Positions 7,798 through 16,468 of a stretch of DNA of 64,000 nt are shown here, piece after piece. The number at the start of each line of letters is the position of its first letter. Within the stretch, counting starts at the first letter, position 1. The position numbers and the translations under genes are program-made. Origin of the DNA: Actinomycetes bacterium. Lineage in GTDB: Bacteria > Actinomycetota > Acidimicrobiia > Acidimicrobiales > Palsa-688. The DNA is taken from NCBI GenBank assembly GCA_021787035.1, contig JAJYMM010000166.1, forward strand, positions 1 to 64,000, written 5' to 3'. Under the pieces are notes generated by a model that was not told the origin of the DNA, did not search any database, and saw only the letters and a list, made by a program, of their open reading frames with translations.

Positions 7798-9188
7798 TTG
7801 CTTTGGCTGTTAGCCGATTTCACCATGTCCTCGATCAGCGGTCCGTACTGGTGCTGGACCTGCTGCAGAGCCTTGCTGACGCTCATGCGACCGACCTGGG
7901 CCTCTTGCACCGCGCTGGTGATCGCATTTAGGTAAGAGGTAGCGTCCGGTATCGGCGGGAAGGGATGGATGTTGCTGCCGCCGCTGTAGCGCCAAAAGAA
8001 GGCCATCTGGGGCGTCGGGGCGAGCTTGGGGTCATCGACGAGCGACTTGAGCGCCGGAACGGAATATATGTCATGGAAGAGCACCCGGTTTGTGGTGGCC
8101 TCTACCTGGCCCTTCGTCGCAAGCCACGATACTAGCGCCCAGGCGGCTGAGGGGTCCTTCGCACCCTTCAGGATGACCAAAGGGTTGCCACCGACCGAGC
8201 CCGTGCCTGCGAATTGCCTATAGCCAGCAGGGTAGGGTATCGGCGCGACGCCGAAGTTGAGGTTCGGTGACTCCTGGTAGATCGACGGCATAAACCACTC
8301 CCCCGAAATGTCCATACCGACCTTTCCGAGCGCAAAGGGGTCAATGGACCCAGCGGCACCGCTGTTGGCCGCAAGGAACCTCTGCACCTTGCTTGAGCCA
8401 AAACGCGTCTCCATGTTGACCAACCACCGGACCCCCTCCTCCGTCCGGGCACTCGTCGCAGTCGGCGTGCCGCTCGCCGACGCCCAATTACCGCCATAGA
8501 GGTAGGCCTCGAGCTCTTTTGGCATGGACGGCTCAAAGCCAAGCTGGCTGTACTGGCCGTTTGGGCCTGTTTTTGTAAGCTTGGCCGCGTCCGTGGCCAA
8601 CTGCTGCAAAGTTACGGGCGCCGAGGTGATACCGGCCTCTTTGAACAGGGTCTTATTGTAGTAGAGCGCGTAGGTGTCTTCAAAGAACGGCAAAGCGTAC
8701 TGGGCACCGAGGTAGGAGTTGCTGTAAAGCGAGGCGGACGTAAACTGGTCTAGCTGGAAGTGGCTCCTGGTGACGTAGGGCTGGAGCGGCACGATCGCAC
8801 CGCTCGAAGCCATCGTCGCGACCAAGTTGGTCGTGATGAGCATGGCTGCGCTCGGTGCGTCACCAGCCGCCTCCTCGGCCAGGAGCTTTTGCTCGCTTAC
8901 ATTGGAGACCACGTTCCACTGCACCGACGGGTGCTCCTTGTTGTAAAGCTTGATGAGTGGCGGAACCCCGGCCGCCTGGGTGCCAGTCCACGCTATCGCT
9001 AACGTCAGCTGCTCTGGGCTGGCCGAGGCGACAGGGCCAACGAATGGTGCCAGCGCGAGGGCTGCGGTCGAGGTGGCAGCCGCCACAGCGGCGCCGACCA
9101 GGCGCCTTGTCGCCTTTAGGAATCGGCTCGCCCCCGGCCGCCCTGCCACAAAAGTCTTACAGCTTTGCGTTTCTTGTGGACTGACCAT
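7794..9188 (-). CDS. Extracellular sugar-type solute-binding protein (family 1)
   Basis: Captures the substrate outside the membrane for the MalFG-type permeases. It has an N-terminal Sec signal (helix ~residues 29-50 after a basic region) and the periplasmic-binding fold seen in LTLAIAWTG, FEDTYALYYNKTLFKEAGI and GEWFMPSIYQ. No lipobox Cys follows the signal, unusual for an actinobacterial binding protein. The ATG at 9188 was chosen because it has AAGGAGG nine bases upstream; an earlier in-frame start at 9275 has none. The downstream phosphoesterase hints at a phosphorylated or phosphodiester-linked ligand such as a glycerophosphodiester, but this is inference. Confidence 0.9.
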   Translation of the reverse strand: MVSPQETQSCKTFVAGRPGASRFLKATRRLVGAAVAAATSTAALALAPFVGPVASASPEQLTLAIAWTGTQAAGVPPLIKLYNKEHPSVQWNVVSNVSEQKLLAEEAAGDAPSAAMLITTNLVATMASSGAIVPLQPYVTRSHFQLDQFTSASLYSNSYLGAQYALPFFEDTYALYYNKTLFKEAGITSAPVTLQQLATDAAKLTKTGPNGQYSQLGFEPSMPKELEAYLYGGNWASASGTPTATSARTEEGVRWLVNMETRFGSSKVQRFLAANSGAAGSIDPFALGKVGMDISGEWFMPSIYQESPNLNFGVAPIPYPAGYRQFAGTGSVGGNPLVILKGAKDPSAAWALVSWLATKGQVEATTNRVLFHDIYSVPALKSLVDDPKLAPTPQMAFFWRYSGGSNIHPFPPIPDATSYLNAITSAVQEAQVGRMSVSKALQQVQHQYGPLIEDMVKSANSQSK

Positions 9189-9586
9189 GTGTTTTTTCCT
9201 CCTTATAGACAATGCGGACGAGTTTCCTTGGAGCCGGACGACATCGGCTCCAGGGAGCCCGCCGGATCCGTTCACGCGACATCATCCATCTGCGACATAA
9301 ACCACAGGTGACGCGGCCATGACTACCAGTACCCTAAACGGTGAACTTTTCTCGACCGCACGCAAACCCGGGACGTCACAGGCCGAAGTTAAGCGAGCAT
9401 TGGTGAAGGTCGCGCGCATAGCCCGCGGGCCGGCCATCGCTCCAGTTGGCAGCCAACACGGCGAAGGGCCAAGCTAACGAGCCGCGCCAGCCCACTCGTT
9501 GTGCCCAGCCCAACGACCGGGCTAGCTCGCCCCCCAGCCCAAAGCGCGGATCGGACCAGCTGACGCGCGGCCGGCGCTTGCTCGCC
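9189..9586. other. Intergenic region with promoter of the sugar operon
   Basis: No gene is recognisable. It should hold the promoter for the binding-protein operon and the end of the phosphonate operon. A small inverted repeat GTTGGC-A-GCCAAC lies at 9445-9457. No strong terminator was seen. Confidence 0.5.
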
Positions 9587-10720
9587 CTACCCTGCCAGGT
9601 GCGCTATCGACTGCTCGGCTATCGCGGGGGAGCAGGTCATCCCGCGCCCGCCGACGCCGCTCACGACTTCGACGCCGTCATCGATCTCCTCGCGCCAGTA
9701 GAGATCTCGAGAAGCGTCCCGCACCTCCGAGTAGACACCCGCCCAACGCCGCCGCACGGGAGGGAGAGGCCGGCGGAGGAGCGAAGTCGCCCTTGCCAGG
9801 AGGTGACGGTAGATTTCGTCGTCAAGGTCGAAGGCAAACGGCTCGTCGTACTCATGGGTGTCGCCGATCGTAAGCGAACCGTCGAGGCGCTGCACCAGCA
9901 GAAGCTGAGCGTGCCATCGCGCAGCGACTTCTGGTTGGGGAGGGAGCGAAGCGCGCCCAGGCAAGTCGAATGCCGGGTAGTAACGCATGGAGTCAGCGTC
10001 GGCGAGCGACGTCGTTAGCCGCCCTTGGTACGGTGCCGTCTCCAGCATCTGCAGCCGCACCCGCCTCGTACGCGCGAGCCCCGCAAAACCGCGCACGACC
10101 GCCGTCGTGGTCGCACCAGGGCAGACGAACACTCGGTCACCGCCATACCATTCACCACGGTCGTCGCGCACCTTTCTCGGTGCCACTTGCATAACTTCTC
10201 TACCGGGGAACCAGTTGTAGCCTTCGAAGCCCTCCAGCCGCTTGCGAACAGCGTGGACAGCCAGGCGCGGTTCAACCAACGCATCGGCCCCGCAATGGAG
10301 CGCCCCAGCGGTTTCGGGGGAGATCTCGGGGTTGGCCTCGTGGGCCGCCGGGCCGTCAAGGAGCTGCCACTTGCGCAAAGCAGCGTCCGCGCGCTCGCAG
10401 GCCTGCTTCATGAGCGAGAGCTCTGCCTCCTCGGTCGCGACCGTCAACGACCCAGCGGCGCGCCAGCCCAAGCCCTCGACCCGCTCTGCCACTTCCTCCC
10501 AAAGCGCCCGCGCCCGCAGGGCCAGCTCGAGCTCGGCACCGCCCGCGCGCCCGCCGACCCAGACCAGGCCGAAATTGCGCACGCTCGCGCCTTGGGGCCT
10601 CGGGTCCTTTTCCAAATGGACGACCTCGAGACCGCGCTCCAGCGCGAAGAGGGCGTGCAGCGCTCCGAGGATGCCCGCGCCGACTACCACCACCCGCCCC
10701 GCCTTCGCGGCGCCCATCAT
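9587..10720 (-). CDS. FAD-dependent oxidoreductase of phosphonate clusters (TIGR03364-like)
   Basis: A 377-residue flavoprotein of the DAO/glycine oxidase fold. The N-terminal Rossmann motif is VVVVGAGILGALHALFALERG. ASVRNFGLVW and a C-terminal GVGGRGMTCSPAIAEQ match the subgroup found with phosphonate genes. Relatives oxidise 2-aminoethylphosphonate or its N-methyl form to phosphonoacetaldehyde. It is the last gene of the operon with the ATPase three bases upstream. Together with the HAD enzyme at 15608 it could form a two-step route: amine oxidation, then C-P cleavage. Exact substrate is inference. Confidence 0.82.
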   Translation of the reverse strand: MMGAAKAGRVVVVGAGILGALHALFALERGLEVVHLEKDPRPQGASVRNFGLVWVGGRAGGAELELALRARALWEEVAERVEGLGWRAAGSLTVATEEAELSLMKQACERADAALRKWQLLDGPAAHEANPEISPETAGALHCGADALVEPRLAVHAVRKRLEGFEGYNWFPGREVMQVAPRKVRDDRGEWYGGDRVFVCPGATTTAVVRGFAGLARTRRVRLQMLETAPYQGRLTTSLADADSMRYYPAFDLPGRASLPPQPEVAARWHAQLLLVQRLDGSLTIGDTHEYDEPFAFDLDDEIYRHLLARATSLLRRPLPPVRRRWAGVYSEVRDASRDLYWREEIDDGVEVVSGVGGRGMTCSPAIAEQSIAHLAG

Positions 10721-10722
10721 TC

Positions 10723-11883
10723 CTAGATAGCGGCTGGCGCCGCCCCGGACGCCTCCGCCTGCCTAGAAGACTTTTTGTCCACCAGAGGCCTTTCGCAAGC
10801 CGGTGATAGCTCCACCTCAACCAACGAACCCGGGGACAGCGCGACTGCCTTTGCACTCGCTACGTCCACCTTCACGCCGAGGTCCGCAGAAAGGAGCACC
10901 TCAACCCGGGACTGTGCCCCACGGAAGGTCACGGACGTCACTATCCCGCTCGCTTCGGGCGCCGGCGAGAGCATGAGGTCCTCGGGCCGAACGAGCACGT
11001 CAACCTCGGTGCCCAAACCGCCGACGGCGCCGCGCGCGCCGAGCTCACGACCGAGGACGCTGACGCGGCCCGCGCTGGTGAGCCGGCCTGGCAGGCGGTT
11101 CATCGTCCCCACAAACTCCGCCACAAAGGGCGTCTCGGGCGATCGGTACAGCTCCGCCGGGGGCCCCACCTGCTCGAGGCGCCCCCCGCGCATAACCGCC
11201 ACCCGGTCGGCCATCGTCAGCGCCTCGTCTTGGTCGTGGGTGACGAAGACCGTTGTTATAAATAACCGCCGCTGGAGCGCACGGATCTCCTCACGCAGCT
11301 GGGCCCGCACCTTGGCATCGAGAGCAGACAAGGGCTCGTCGAGCAGGAGCACTTGGGGCTCGATTGCGAGCGCCCTGGCCAGCGCAACCCTTTGTTGCTG
11401 GCCGCCCGATAACTGGTGAGGGTAGCGCCCCGCCCGGTCGGCAAGCTGGACCATTTCGAGGAGAGCCATCGCCCTCGCCCTGCGCTCACCCGAACCTATC
11501 TTGCGGAGGCGGAGCCCGAAGGCCACGTTGTCGAGCGCCGTCATGTTGGGGAAAAGCGAATAGCTCTGGAACACCATACCCATCCCGCGCTTTTGCGCCG
11601 GCAGGGAAGAGACGTCACGGCCATCGACGAAAACGCGGCCCGAGGTCGCCTCCTGGAACCCAGCAAGTATGCGCAGTGCTGTCGTCTTACCGCACCCAGA
11701 GGGCCCGAGGAGCGCGAGGAGCTCCCCGGGGCCGACGTCGAGCGAGAACCCATCTAGCGCAACGGTCGACCCAAACACGCAGGTGAGCTCCGAGAGCACG
11801 ACCGGGGTGCCCCCGCGAACATGACCTCCCCTCAGGTCGATCCCAGGCACCCCAGCCCCTTCGGAACTAGAAACCGTCGTCAC
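10723..11883 (-). CDS. ABC transporter ATPase, probable 2-aminoethylphosphonate uptake
   Basis: ATPase of 386 residues for an iron/polyamine/phosphonate-class importer. Walker A is GPSGCGKTT, signature LSGGQQQRVALARAL, Walker B LLLDEPLSALD, and it has a C-terminal TOBE-like regulatory domain after about residue 265. The substrate call rests on its operon: binding protein and two permeases upstream, FAD oxidase three bases downstream, PhnZ-like gene at the operon start. Confidence 0.88.
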   Translation of the reverse strand: MTTVSSSEGAGVPGIDLRGGHVRGGTPVVLSELTCVFGSTVALDGFSLDVGPGELLALLGPSGCGKTTALRILAGFQEATSGRVFVDGRDVSSLPAQKRGMGMVFQSYSLFPNMTALDNVAFGLRLRKIGSGERRARAMALLEMVQLADRAGRYPHQLSGGQQQRVALARALAIEPQVLLLDEPLSALDAKVRAQLREEIRALQRRLFITTVFVTHDQDEALTMADRVAVMRGGRLEQVGPPAELYRSPETPFVAEFVGTMNRLPGRLTSAGRVSVLGRELGARGAVGGLGTEVDVLVRPEDLMLSPAPEASGIVTSVTFRGAQSRVEVLLSADLGVKVDVASAKAVALSPGSLVEVELSPACERPLVDKKSSRQAEASGAAPAAI

Positions 11884-11901
11884 CCAGTCCCCCGAACGTC
11901 G

Positions 11902-12780
11902 TCACACCAACGCAATCTCTCGCCCCCCGCGCCGGCCAGCTAGCGCCGACACGCCCACCAAGACGACCCAAGTTACAAACAGTGAAAGCATGGCAGCCGC
12001 CACGGAGACGTGCCCGTTGGACTGGCTGTAAACGTAAATCCAAGTCGGGAACGTCTGCTGTAAGTCGAGGCTCGCCATCGTGAACTCGCCAAGGACGAGC
12101 GCCACAGTAAGGACCGTTGCCGACAGGATGGCAACCCTCATGTTGGGCAGGAGTACCCGCAACACTGTCACGGCCCAGCCACCTCCAAGGGAACGCGAGG
12201 CGTCCACCAAGGTATGCACGTCGAGCGCGCGCACGCCCGCGTCGAGGGCGCGCCAGCTGAGCGGCACGGCCAGCACCACGTACTCGAGCGCGAGCAGGAA
12301 GGGCGTCGCCTTCAGCTTTTCCGGCGCTACCGCCAACACGCCGAGGATCAGGACCACAGGCGGGACCACTATCGGCAACGACGTCACGAAGTCCATCACC
12401 CGCTTCACCTTCGGGAGGCGCAGGTGAACATATATCGCGGTGGGTACCATGAGCACTAGCTCCAACCCGGTGGCCACGATCGCAAGTTGCGCCGAAAGCC
12501 ATATTGCCGGCGCAAAGCCCTGCTGGGACCCGAGATCAACGTACGCCTCAAGGCTCCAGCCTGTCCCGTTGTAGGCCAGGCTGAACCGGAACGCCGCCCA
12601 AAGTGGCACGAGGAAGTACGCGCCCGCGACAGCGAGCACGGCGAAGCGCCACGGCCTCAGCCTGCGTCCCCTCCAATACAAAAGTCCCTTTCGGTGCCGG
12701 CCCGCCGCGGTCGTCGCGCCGGGCAGACCTCCCGGCCCGGACAGAACCTCCGGGCCGGTGACCGATACGCCAGCGCTCAC
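11902..12780 (-). CDS. ABC transporter permease (second), probable phosphonate uptake
   Basis: Inner-membrane permease with six predicted helices and an EAA-like loop VDASRSLGGGWAVTVLRVLL. The GTG at 12780 overlaps the previous stop (GTGA) and has AGGTGG upstream, so it is preferred over the GTG three codons earlier. It pairs with the neighbouring permease as a heterodimeric channel of the PhnU/PhnV or FbpB-like class. Confidence 0.88.
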   Translation of the reverse strand: MSAGVSVTGPEVLSGPGGLPGATTAAGRHRKGLLYWRGRRLRPWRFAVLAVAGAYFLVPLWAAFRFSLAYNGTGWSLEAYVDLGSQQGFAPAIWLSAQLAIVATGLELVLMVPTAIYVHLRLPKVKRVMDFVTSLPIVVPPVVLILGVLAVAPEKLKATPFLLALEYVVLAVPLSWRALDAGVRALDVHTLVDASRSLGGGWAVTVLRVLLPNMRVAILSATVLTVALVLGEFTMASLDLQQTFPTWIYVYSQSNGHVSVAAAMLSLFVTWVVLVGVSALAGRRGGREIALV

Positions 12781-13700
12781 CTGAGCCACCTCGTCGCGCG
12801 CCGCTGCAAGAGGACATAGACGCTCATGGTCGCGGCGATTATGACCACCAAGCCGAGCGCGAGGGCCTTCCCGACGTTCTCCTGGCCGGCGATGACATTA
12901 CCATTTAGGAAGCTCCCTATCTGGATGGACGTTAGCGCGATCGTGCCAGACGTCAGAGCCTCCGCCGTGGCGTAGGCCGATAAAGAAAAACCGAACAGGA
13001 GGAGGGTGCTGCCGAGCAACGAAGGCATGAGCACGGGGACCCCCACGTAGCGCCAGTACTCCCAAGAACGCGCACCAAGGTTTTCGGCCGCCTCGCGCCA
13101 CGAGGCGCGCAATCCCTCAAAGGCAGGAAGGATGACCAGCACCATTAGCGGGACCTGAAAGTACAGGTAGACGAGGGCAACCCCAGCGAAGGTGTATATG
13201 GTTATGCCGTTGCCGTACAGGTGTATGCCGATGTCGCGCAACCAGTTGGAGACAAGGGCCGTCTGGCCACCTATCGCAGCAATGAACAAGAACGCCAGCT
13301 GAAGCCCACCGAACTGTGAGAACACGCCCGATGTCGTCACCACCATCCGCCTGAGGAACGTCCCTCGCGACGTGTGGACCGCATAGGCAACCAGCATGCC
13401 GAAAATAGCCGGCACGACCGCCTCGATCAGCGAGAGCTCAAGGGAGTTCTCAAAGCCGCGCAGGTAGCTGCCACTCGTGGCCGCACGCAGGTTCGCGAGC
13501 GTGAAAGCACCGCTGCCATTTTCGAAAGCACCAATGCAGACAGCCACGAGGGGAACGCCGAGGAACAGTGCCATCCAGGCCCCGAAAGGCGCGAGCGGGG
13601 CCCAAGCCTTAGCGGCAAGGGCCCCGGACGCCCCACGACTGGGATGGCCCCTAGCCAACTTTCTGGGACCACTCCTTGGCGAGCACGGCTTCTGCGGCAT
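12777..13700 (-). CDS. ABC transporter permease (first), probable phosphonate uptake
   Basis: Inner-membrane permease with about six helices and the EAA-type loop WREAAENLGARSWEYWRYVG. The annotated ATG lies 50 bases inside the binding-protein gene and has no clear ribosome binding site. A TTG near the end of that gene could be the real start, which would shorten the N-terminus by about 15 residues. It overlaps the next permease by four bases. Confidence 0.85.
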   Translation of the reverse strand: MPQKPCSPRSGPRKLARGHPSRGASGALAAKAWAPLAPFGAWMALFLGVPLVAVCIGAFENGSGAFTLANLRAATSGSYLRGFENSLELSLIEAVVPAIFGMLVAYAVHTSRGTFLRRMVVTTSGVFSQFGGLQLAFLFIAAIGGQTALVSNWLRDIGIHLYGNGITIYTFAGVALVYLYFQVPLMVLVILPAFEGLRASWREAAENLGARSWEYWRYVGVPVLMPSLLGSTLLLFGFSLSAYATAEALTSGTIALTSIQIGSFLNGNVIAGQENVGKALALGLVVIIAATMSVYVLLQRRATRWLR

Positions 13701-14799
13701 TCTGCTGCGCGGCCGTTGCTATCTGCACCTTGCCTGCGGGCACGGGGGGGAGCTTCTTATAGGCAGCCTCGTTGACCGTCCCGTCCTTCACGAGGGTCGG
13801 TAACTCGATCGGGCGAGCGCCTCCTTCCAGCCACATGTTTTGGCCCTCGGTCGAGTACAGGTACTCCTCCCAAAGACGCGCCGCGGCGGGATGGGGGGCG
13901 TACTTGGAGATGGCCTGGTCGTAATAGCCCGCGTAGAGACCGTCGGAGGGGATGACGACCTTCCAGGTCTTCACTTGAGACGCGATCTCGGACTCCTGCA
14001 GGTAATCCCACCAGATCACGATCGGGGTCGCCCCGCTCTCCACAGTCGTAGCGCTTGCCGTAGTCGGCACGTAGTTACCCTCTTTGTGGAGCTTCGCGAA
14101 ATAGTTGATCCCAGGCATGATATTTCCAAGGGAGCCACCGTTGGCGAGGGCCGACGCATAAACTGCAGAGAACGCGGCACCGGCTTCGGTCGGGTTTCCG
14201 TTGATGCCCACCATATTTTTATAGATGGGATTCTCGAGGGACCTGAACGACGTTGGCGGGACCTTTACTGTCGCGCTGTTGTACCCGATGGACATATACC
14301 CGCCGTAGTCCGCCCACCAGTCCCCGTTTGGAGCCTTCGCGCCAGCAGGGATGCCCGCCCAGGTCTGCACCTTGTACGGAGCGAGCAGTCCCTCCTGCGC
14401 AGCCTTGACGGCAAAGGGCGTCCCCATGTCAAAAACGTCTGGCTCGCGGCTCTGGCCCTTTAGCTGCACGAGAGCGTTGATCTCGTCCTGGCTCGACCCG
14501 TCGGGGTTTTCGTCGGTGATCTTGATGCCGTACTTCGCTGTAAAGTCGTGCATGATCGTGCCGTAATTGGCCCAGTCCGCGGGGAGGGTTATGACGTTTA
14601 GCGAGCCCTCGGCCTTCGCGGCTTTTACGAGGCCGCTCATGCCCCCGAAGGCGGCGACGGACTCCGCCGTCGCGTAATTGGTGCTGGCTGACGCGCTCGG
14701 CACGACCGCGGCCGCCAGGGCACCTGAGGTGGCACAGGCGAGCGCAGCGGCAGCACTGGCAGCCCGCACGGCACGGGGGTACTTCTTCAGTGTCCTCAT
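13651..14799 (-). CDS. Extracellular solute-binding protein, probable phosphonate uptake
   Basis: Sec signal peptide (basic start RTLKKYPRAVR, then an Ala-rich helix to about residue 40) followed by a type-2 periplasmic-binding fold related to iron/putrescine/phosphonate binding proteins (VITLPADWANYGTIMHDFTA, TPIVIWWDYLQ). It is the receptor for the downstream permeases and ATPase. Either ATG 14799 or GTG 14805 could be the start; neither has a strong ribosome binding site. Ligand assignment to an aminophosphonate is by context. Confidence 0.85.
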   Translation of the reverse strand: MRTLKKYPRAVRAASAAAALACATSGALAAAVVPSASASTNYATAESVAAFGGMSGLVKAAKAEGSLNVITLPADWANYGTIMHDFTAKYGIKITDENPDGSSQDEINALVQLKGQSREPDVFDMGTPFAVKAAQEGLLAPYKVQTWAGIPAGAKAPNGDWWADYGGYMSIGYNSATVKVPPTSFRSLENPIYKNMVGINGNPTEAGAAFSAVYASALANGGSLGNIMPGINYFAKLHKEGNYVPTTASATTVESGATPIVIWWDYLQESEIASQVKTWKVVIPSDGLYAGYYDQAISKYAPHPAAARLWEEYLYSTEGQNMWLEGGARPIELPTLVKDGTVNEAAYKKLPPVPAGKVQIATAAQQNAAEAVLAKEWSQKVG

Positions 14800-14820
14800 G
14801 AGCACGAGACGGTAAGCGCG

Positions 14821-14976
14821 CTACTTGAACTTCGGGTTACTGGCGTGCAGCGGTCCAGTGAACATTTGGTGCCATCCGTACAATCCAGGGTCAAGCAGCT
14901 CAAACAGCTCCCGAGGCGCTCGGGCAGGGTCACCCTGATCGGCAGATAGACGGGCGATCACGCCCAAAGGTGCCAT
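14821..14976 (-). CDS. Possible small protein of 51 residues, unknown
   Basis: An open frame between the HD gene and the binding protein. It encodes MAPLGVIARLSADQG..., ends HASNPKFK and has a balanced amino acid composition. The start has only a weak GAGG upstream. The same frame is open further upstream through the HD gene, so it might be the relic of a longer protein. No family is recognised. Confidence 0.3.
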   Translation of the reverse strand: MAPLGVIARLSADQGDPARAPRELFELLDPGLYGWHQMFTGPLHASNPKFK

Positions 14977-15001
14977 GCCTCGGTACAGACCACGCCCTAG
15001 C

Positions 15002-15556
15002 TCAACTGCGGCGCACTCGCGCCGTGGATCGGGAGCACGTTTTGCCGACGTACGCAAGCAGTTCGTCGATGCTGGCCGTAGGAGCGCCAGGCACCTTTGC
15101 GGCGTCGTCCCAACGCCGAAGGCGCAAGGCGTCCGGCCACCAGGGGTGGAGGGCCATTTGCTCGAGGTTGGGCTCACGGTCGCGCTGGCGAGCGAGACTT
15201 GCGACGCTCGCGCGTGAAAGCCCGTGGAAGTAGCTCTCGTCCGCGGACACCAGATAGACCTTGGCGGGCACGTGCGCTGCCACCAGCCAGGCGACCCTTT
15301 CCCCCAACCTCGGCTCCAACCAGCGAGCACCGGCCGTCTCATGGGGCAACTTTGGGCAATCGGCACGCACCGCTTCTGCCCGCCCCACGTCGTGGAACAG
15401 GGCCGCCGCCAATAATTCGGGCCGCGCGCCAGCGCGCAACGCGAGGCTCGCACACTGGAGGGCGTGCGAGAACTCGTCTATGGGTTCATCGCCGTCCACG
15501 ACACCGGCCAAACTTGACAACACGCGCCTGAGCTCACCGCCGCCAGAAGTGCTCAT
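15002..15556 (-). CDS. PhnZ-like HD-domain oxygenase of phosphonate clusters
   Basis: A 184-residue HD-domain protein matching the phosphonate-associated group that includes PhnZ, a diiron oxygenase cleaving the C-P bond of 2-amino-1-hydroxyethylphosphonate. The metal ligands are in place: His31, His55-Asp56 (ALFHD), His72, His95 and Asp150/151 (RRWDDAAK); Lys99 lies where PhnZ has a substrate-contacting Lys. Glu24 matches the PhnZ lid glutamate, but the lid tyrosine position holds Asp21. No PhnY-type hydroxylase gene is nearby, so the substrate may differ. The ATG at 15556 has GAGG just upstream. First gene of the uptake operon, divergent from the HAD gene. Confidence 0.85.
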   Translation of the reverse strand: MSTSGGGELRRVLSSLAGVVDGDEPIDEFSHALQCASLALRAGARPELLAAALFHDVGRAEAVRADCPKLPHETAGARWLEPRLGERVAWLVAAHVPAKVYLVSADESYFHGLSRASVASLARQRDREPNLEQMALHPWWPDALRLRRWDDAAKVPGAPTASIDELLAYVGKTCSRSTARVRRS

Positions 15557-15607
15557 ATGACCTCGACAAATCCGCAACAGCAAACAACCACGCTACCATC
15601 GGCGCTC

Positions 15608-16309
15608 ATGGACACCGAGCCCTCCCCTGCCATTCCCAGGACCCGCCTCGCTTGCTTGGACATGGCGGGCACCTTAGTGGCCGACGACGGACTTGTCCTC
15701 CAAGCATTTCGCGCCGCCCTCGACGCCGCCGGCCTGGAGGGCGAACACCTCGACAAAGCCCTGCGGTACGCGCTAGCAACGATGGGCCAAGCAAAATTGG
15801 CGGTATTCGAGCACTTGCTCGGGAAACCCTCACTTGCTGCGGCCGCCGTAGAGGCTTTCGACGCGATGGTGGGCCAAGCCGTCGAGTCCGGCCGGGTGAG
15901 CGAGATCACTGGCGCCCGTGAAGCATTGTCCGAACTGCGGTCTATGGACCTGGGTATCTGCCTCACAACCGGCTTTAGCCCTGGGCTGCAGGCCACGATC
16001 ATCGAGCACCTGGGCTGGGGAGACCTCGTCGATTTCTCCCTCGCCCCTGGGCCGGGGCTCCGGGGGAGGCCTTACCCCGACATGGTGCTTGCTGCCATGC
16101 TCCGGGCGCAGGTGGACGACGTGAAAGAAGTGGGCGTGGTCGGAGACACTGCCAGCGACCTTTGGAGTGGGTCGCGCGCGGGGGCGGCCGTCGTTGCCGG
16201 GGTGCTGACCGGAAGCCACGGGCGCCGTGAGCTGGAAGCGGCTCCCCACACTCACATAATCAATTCCATCGCCGACTTCCCTGCGCTCTTCTCCGGGGAG
16301 GGGCTTTAG
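15608..16309 (+). CDS. Phosphonatase-like HAD hydrolase (TIGR03351-like)
   Basis: HAD-superfamily hydrolase of about 233 residues. Nucleophile region CLDMAGTLVADDG, a cap-domain MGQAKLAVFEHLL with Lys where phosphonatase (PhnX) has its Schiff-base Lys, and VVGDTASDLWSG for the metal-binding acidic pair. PhnX cleaves phosphonoacetaldehyde to acetaldehyde and phosphate; this subgroup is found with phosphonate genes. An in-frame ATG at 15557 would abut the start of the divergent HD gene with no room for promoters, so ATG 15608 is preferred. Neither start has an obvious ribosome binding site. Confidence 0.82.
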   Translation: MDTEPSPAIPRTRLACLDMAGTLVADDGLVLQAFRAALDAAGLEGEHLDKALRYALATMGQAKLAVFEHLLGKPSLAAAAVEAFDAMVGQAVESGRVSEITGAREALSELRSMDLGICLTTGFSPGLQATIIEHLGWGDLVDFSLAPGPGLRGRPYPDMVLAAMLRAQVDDVKEVGVVGDTASDLWSGSRAGAAVVAGVLTGSHGRRELEAAPHTHIINSIADFPALFSGEGL

Positions 16310-16468
16310 CGCGGCATCATTAGCCCCGACTTACTGGCTGGTTGCGCCCGGGTGACTGTGGTGCGAAAACTCAGTTCCGCGTCACCTGGCGAAGTGCCCC
16401 CACGGCCCGCTAACCTGAGCGGGCCGGCTCTGCTTGCCGGTGGGCACGATTGGGCAGAGGGTTGGGAG

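Noticed and set aside
14821-15453. Full 210-codon frame as a second protein over the HD gene
   Set aside because: Its upstream two thirds overlap the HD gene whose motifs are clear; only the last 51 codons were kept as a low-confidence small frame.
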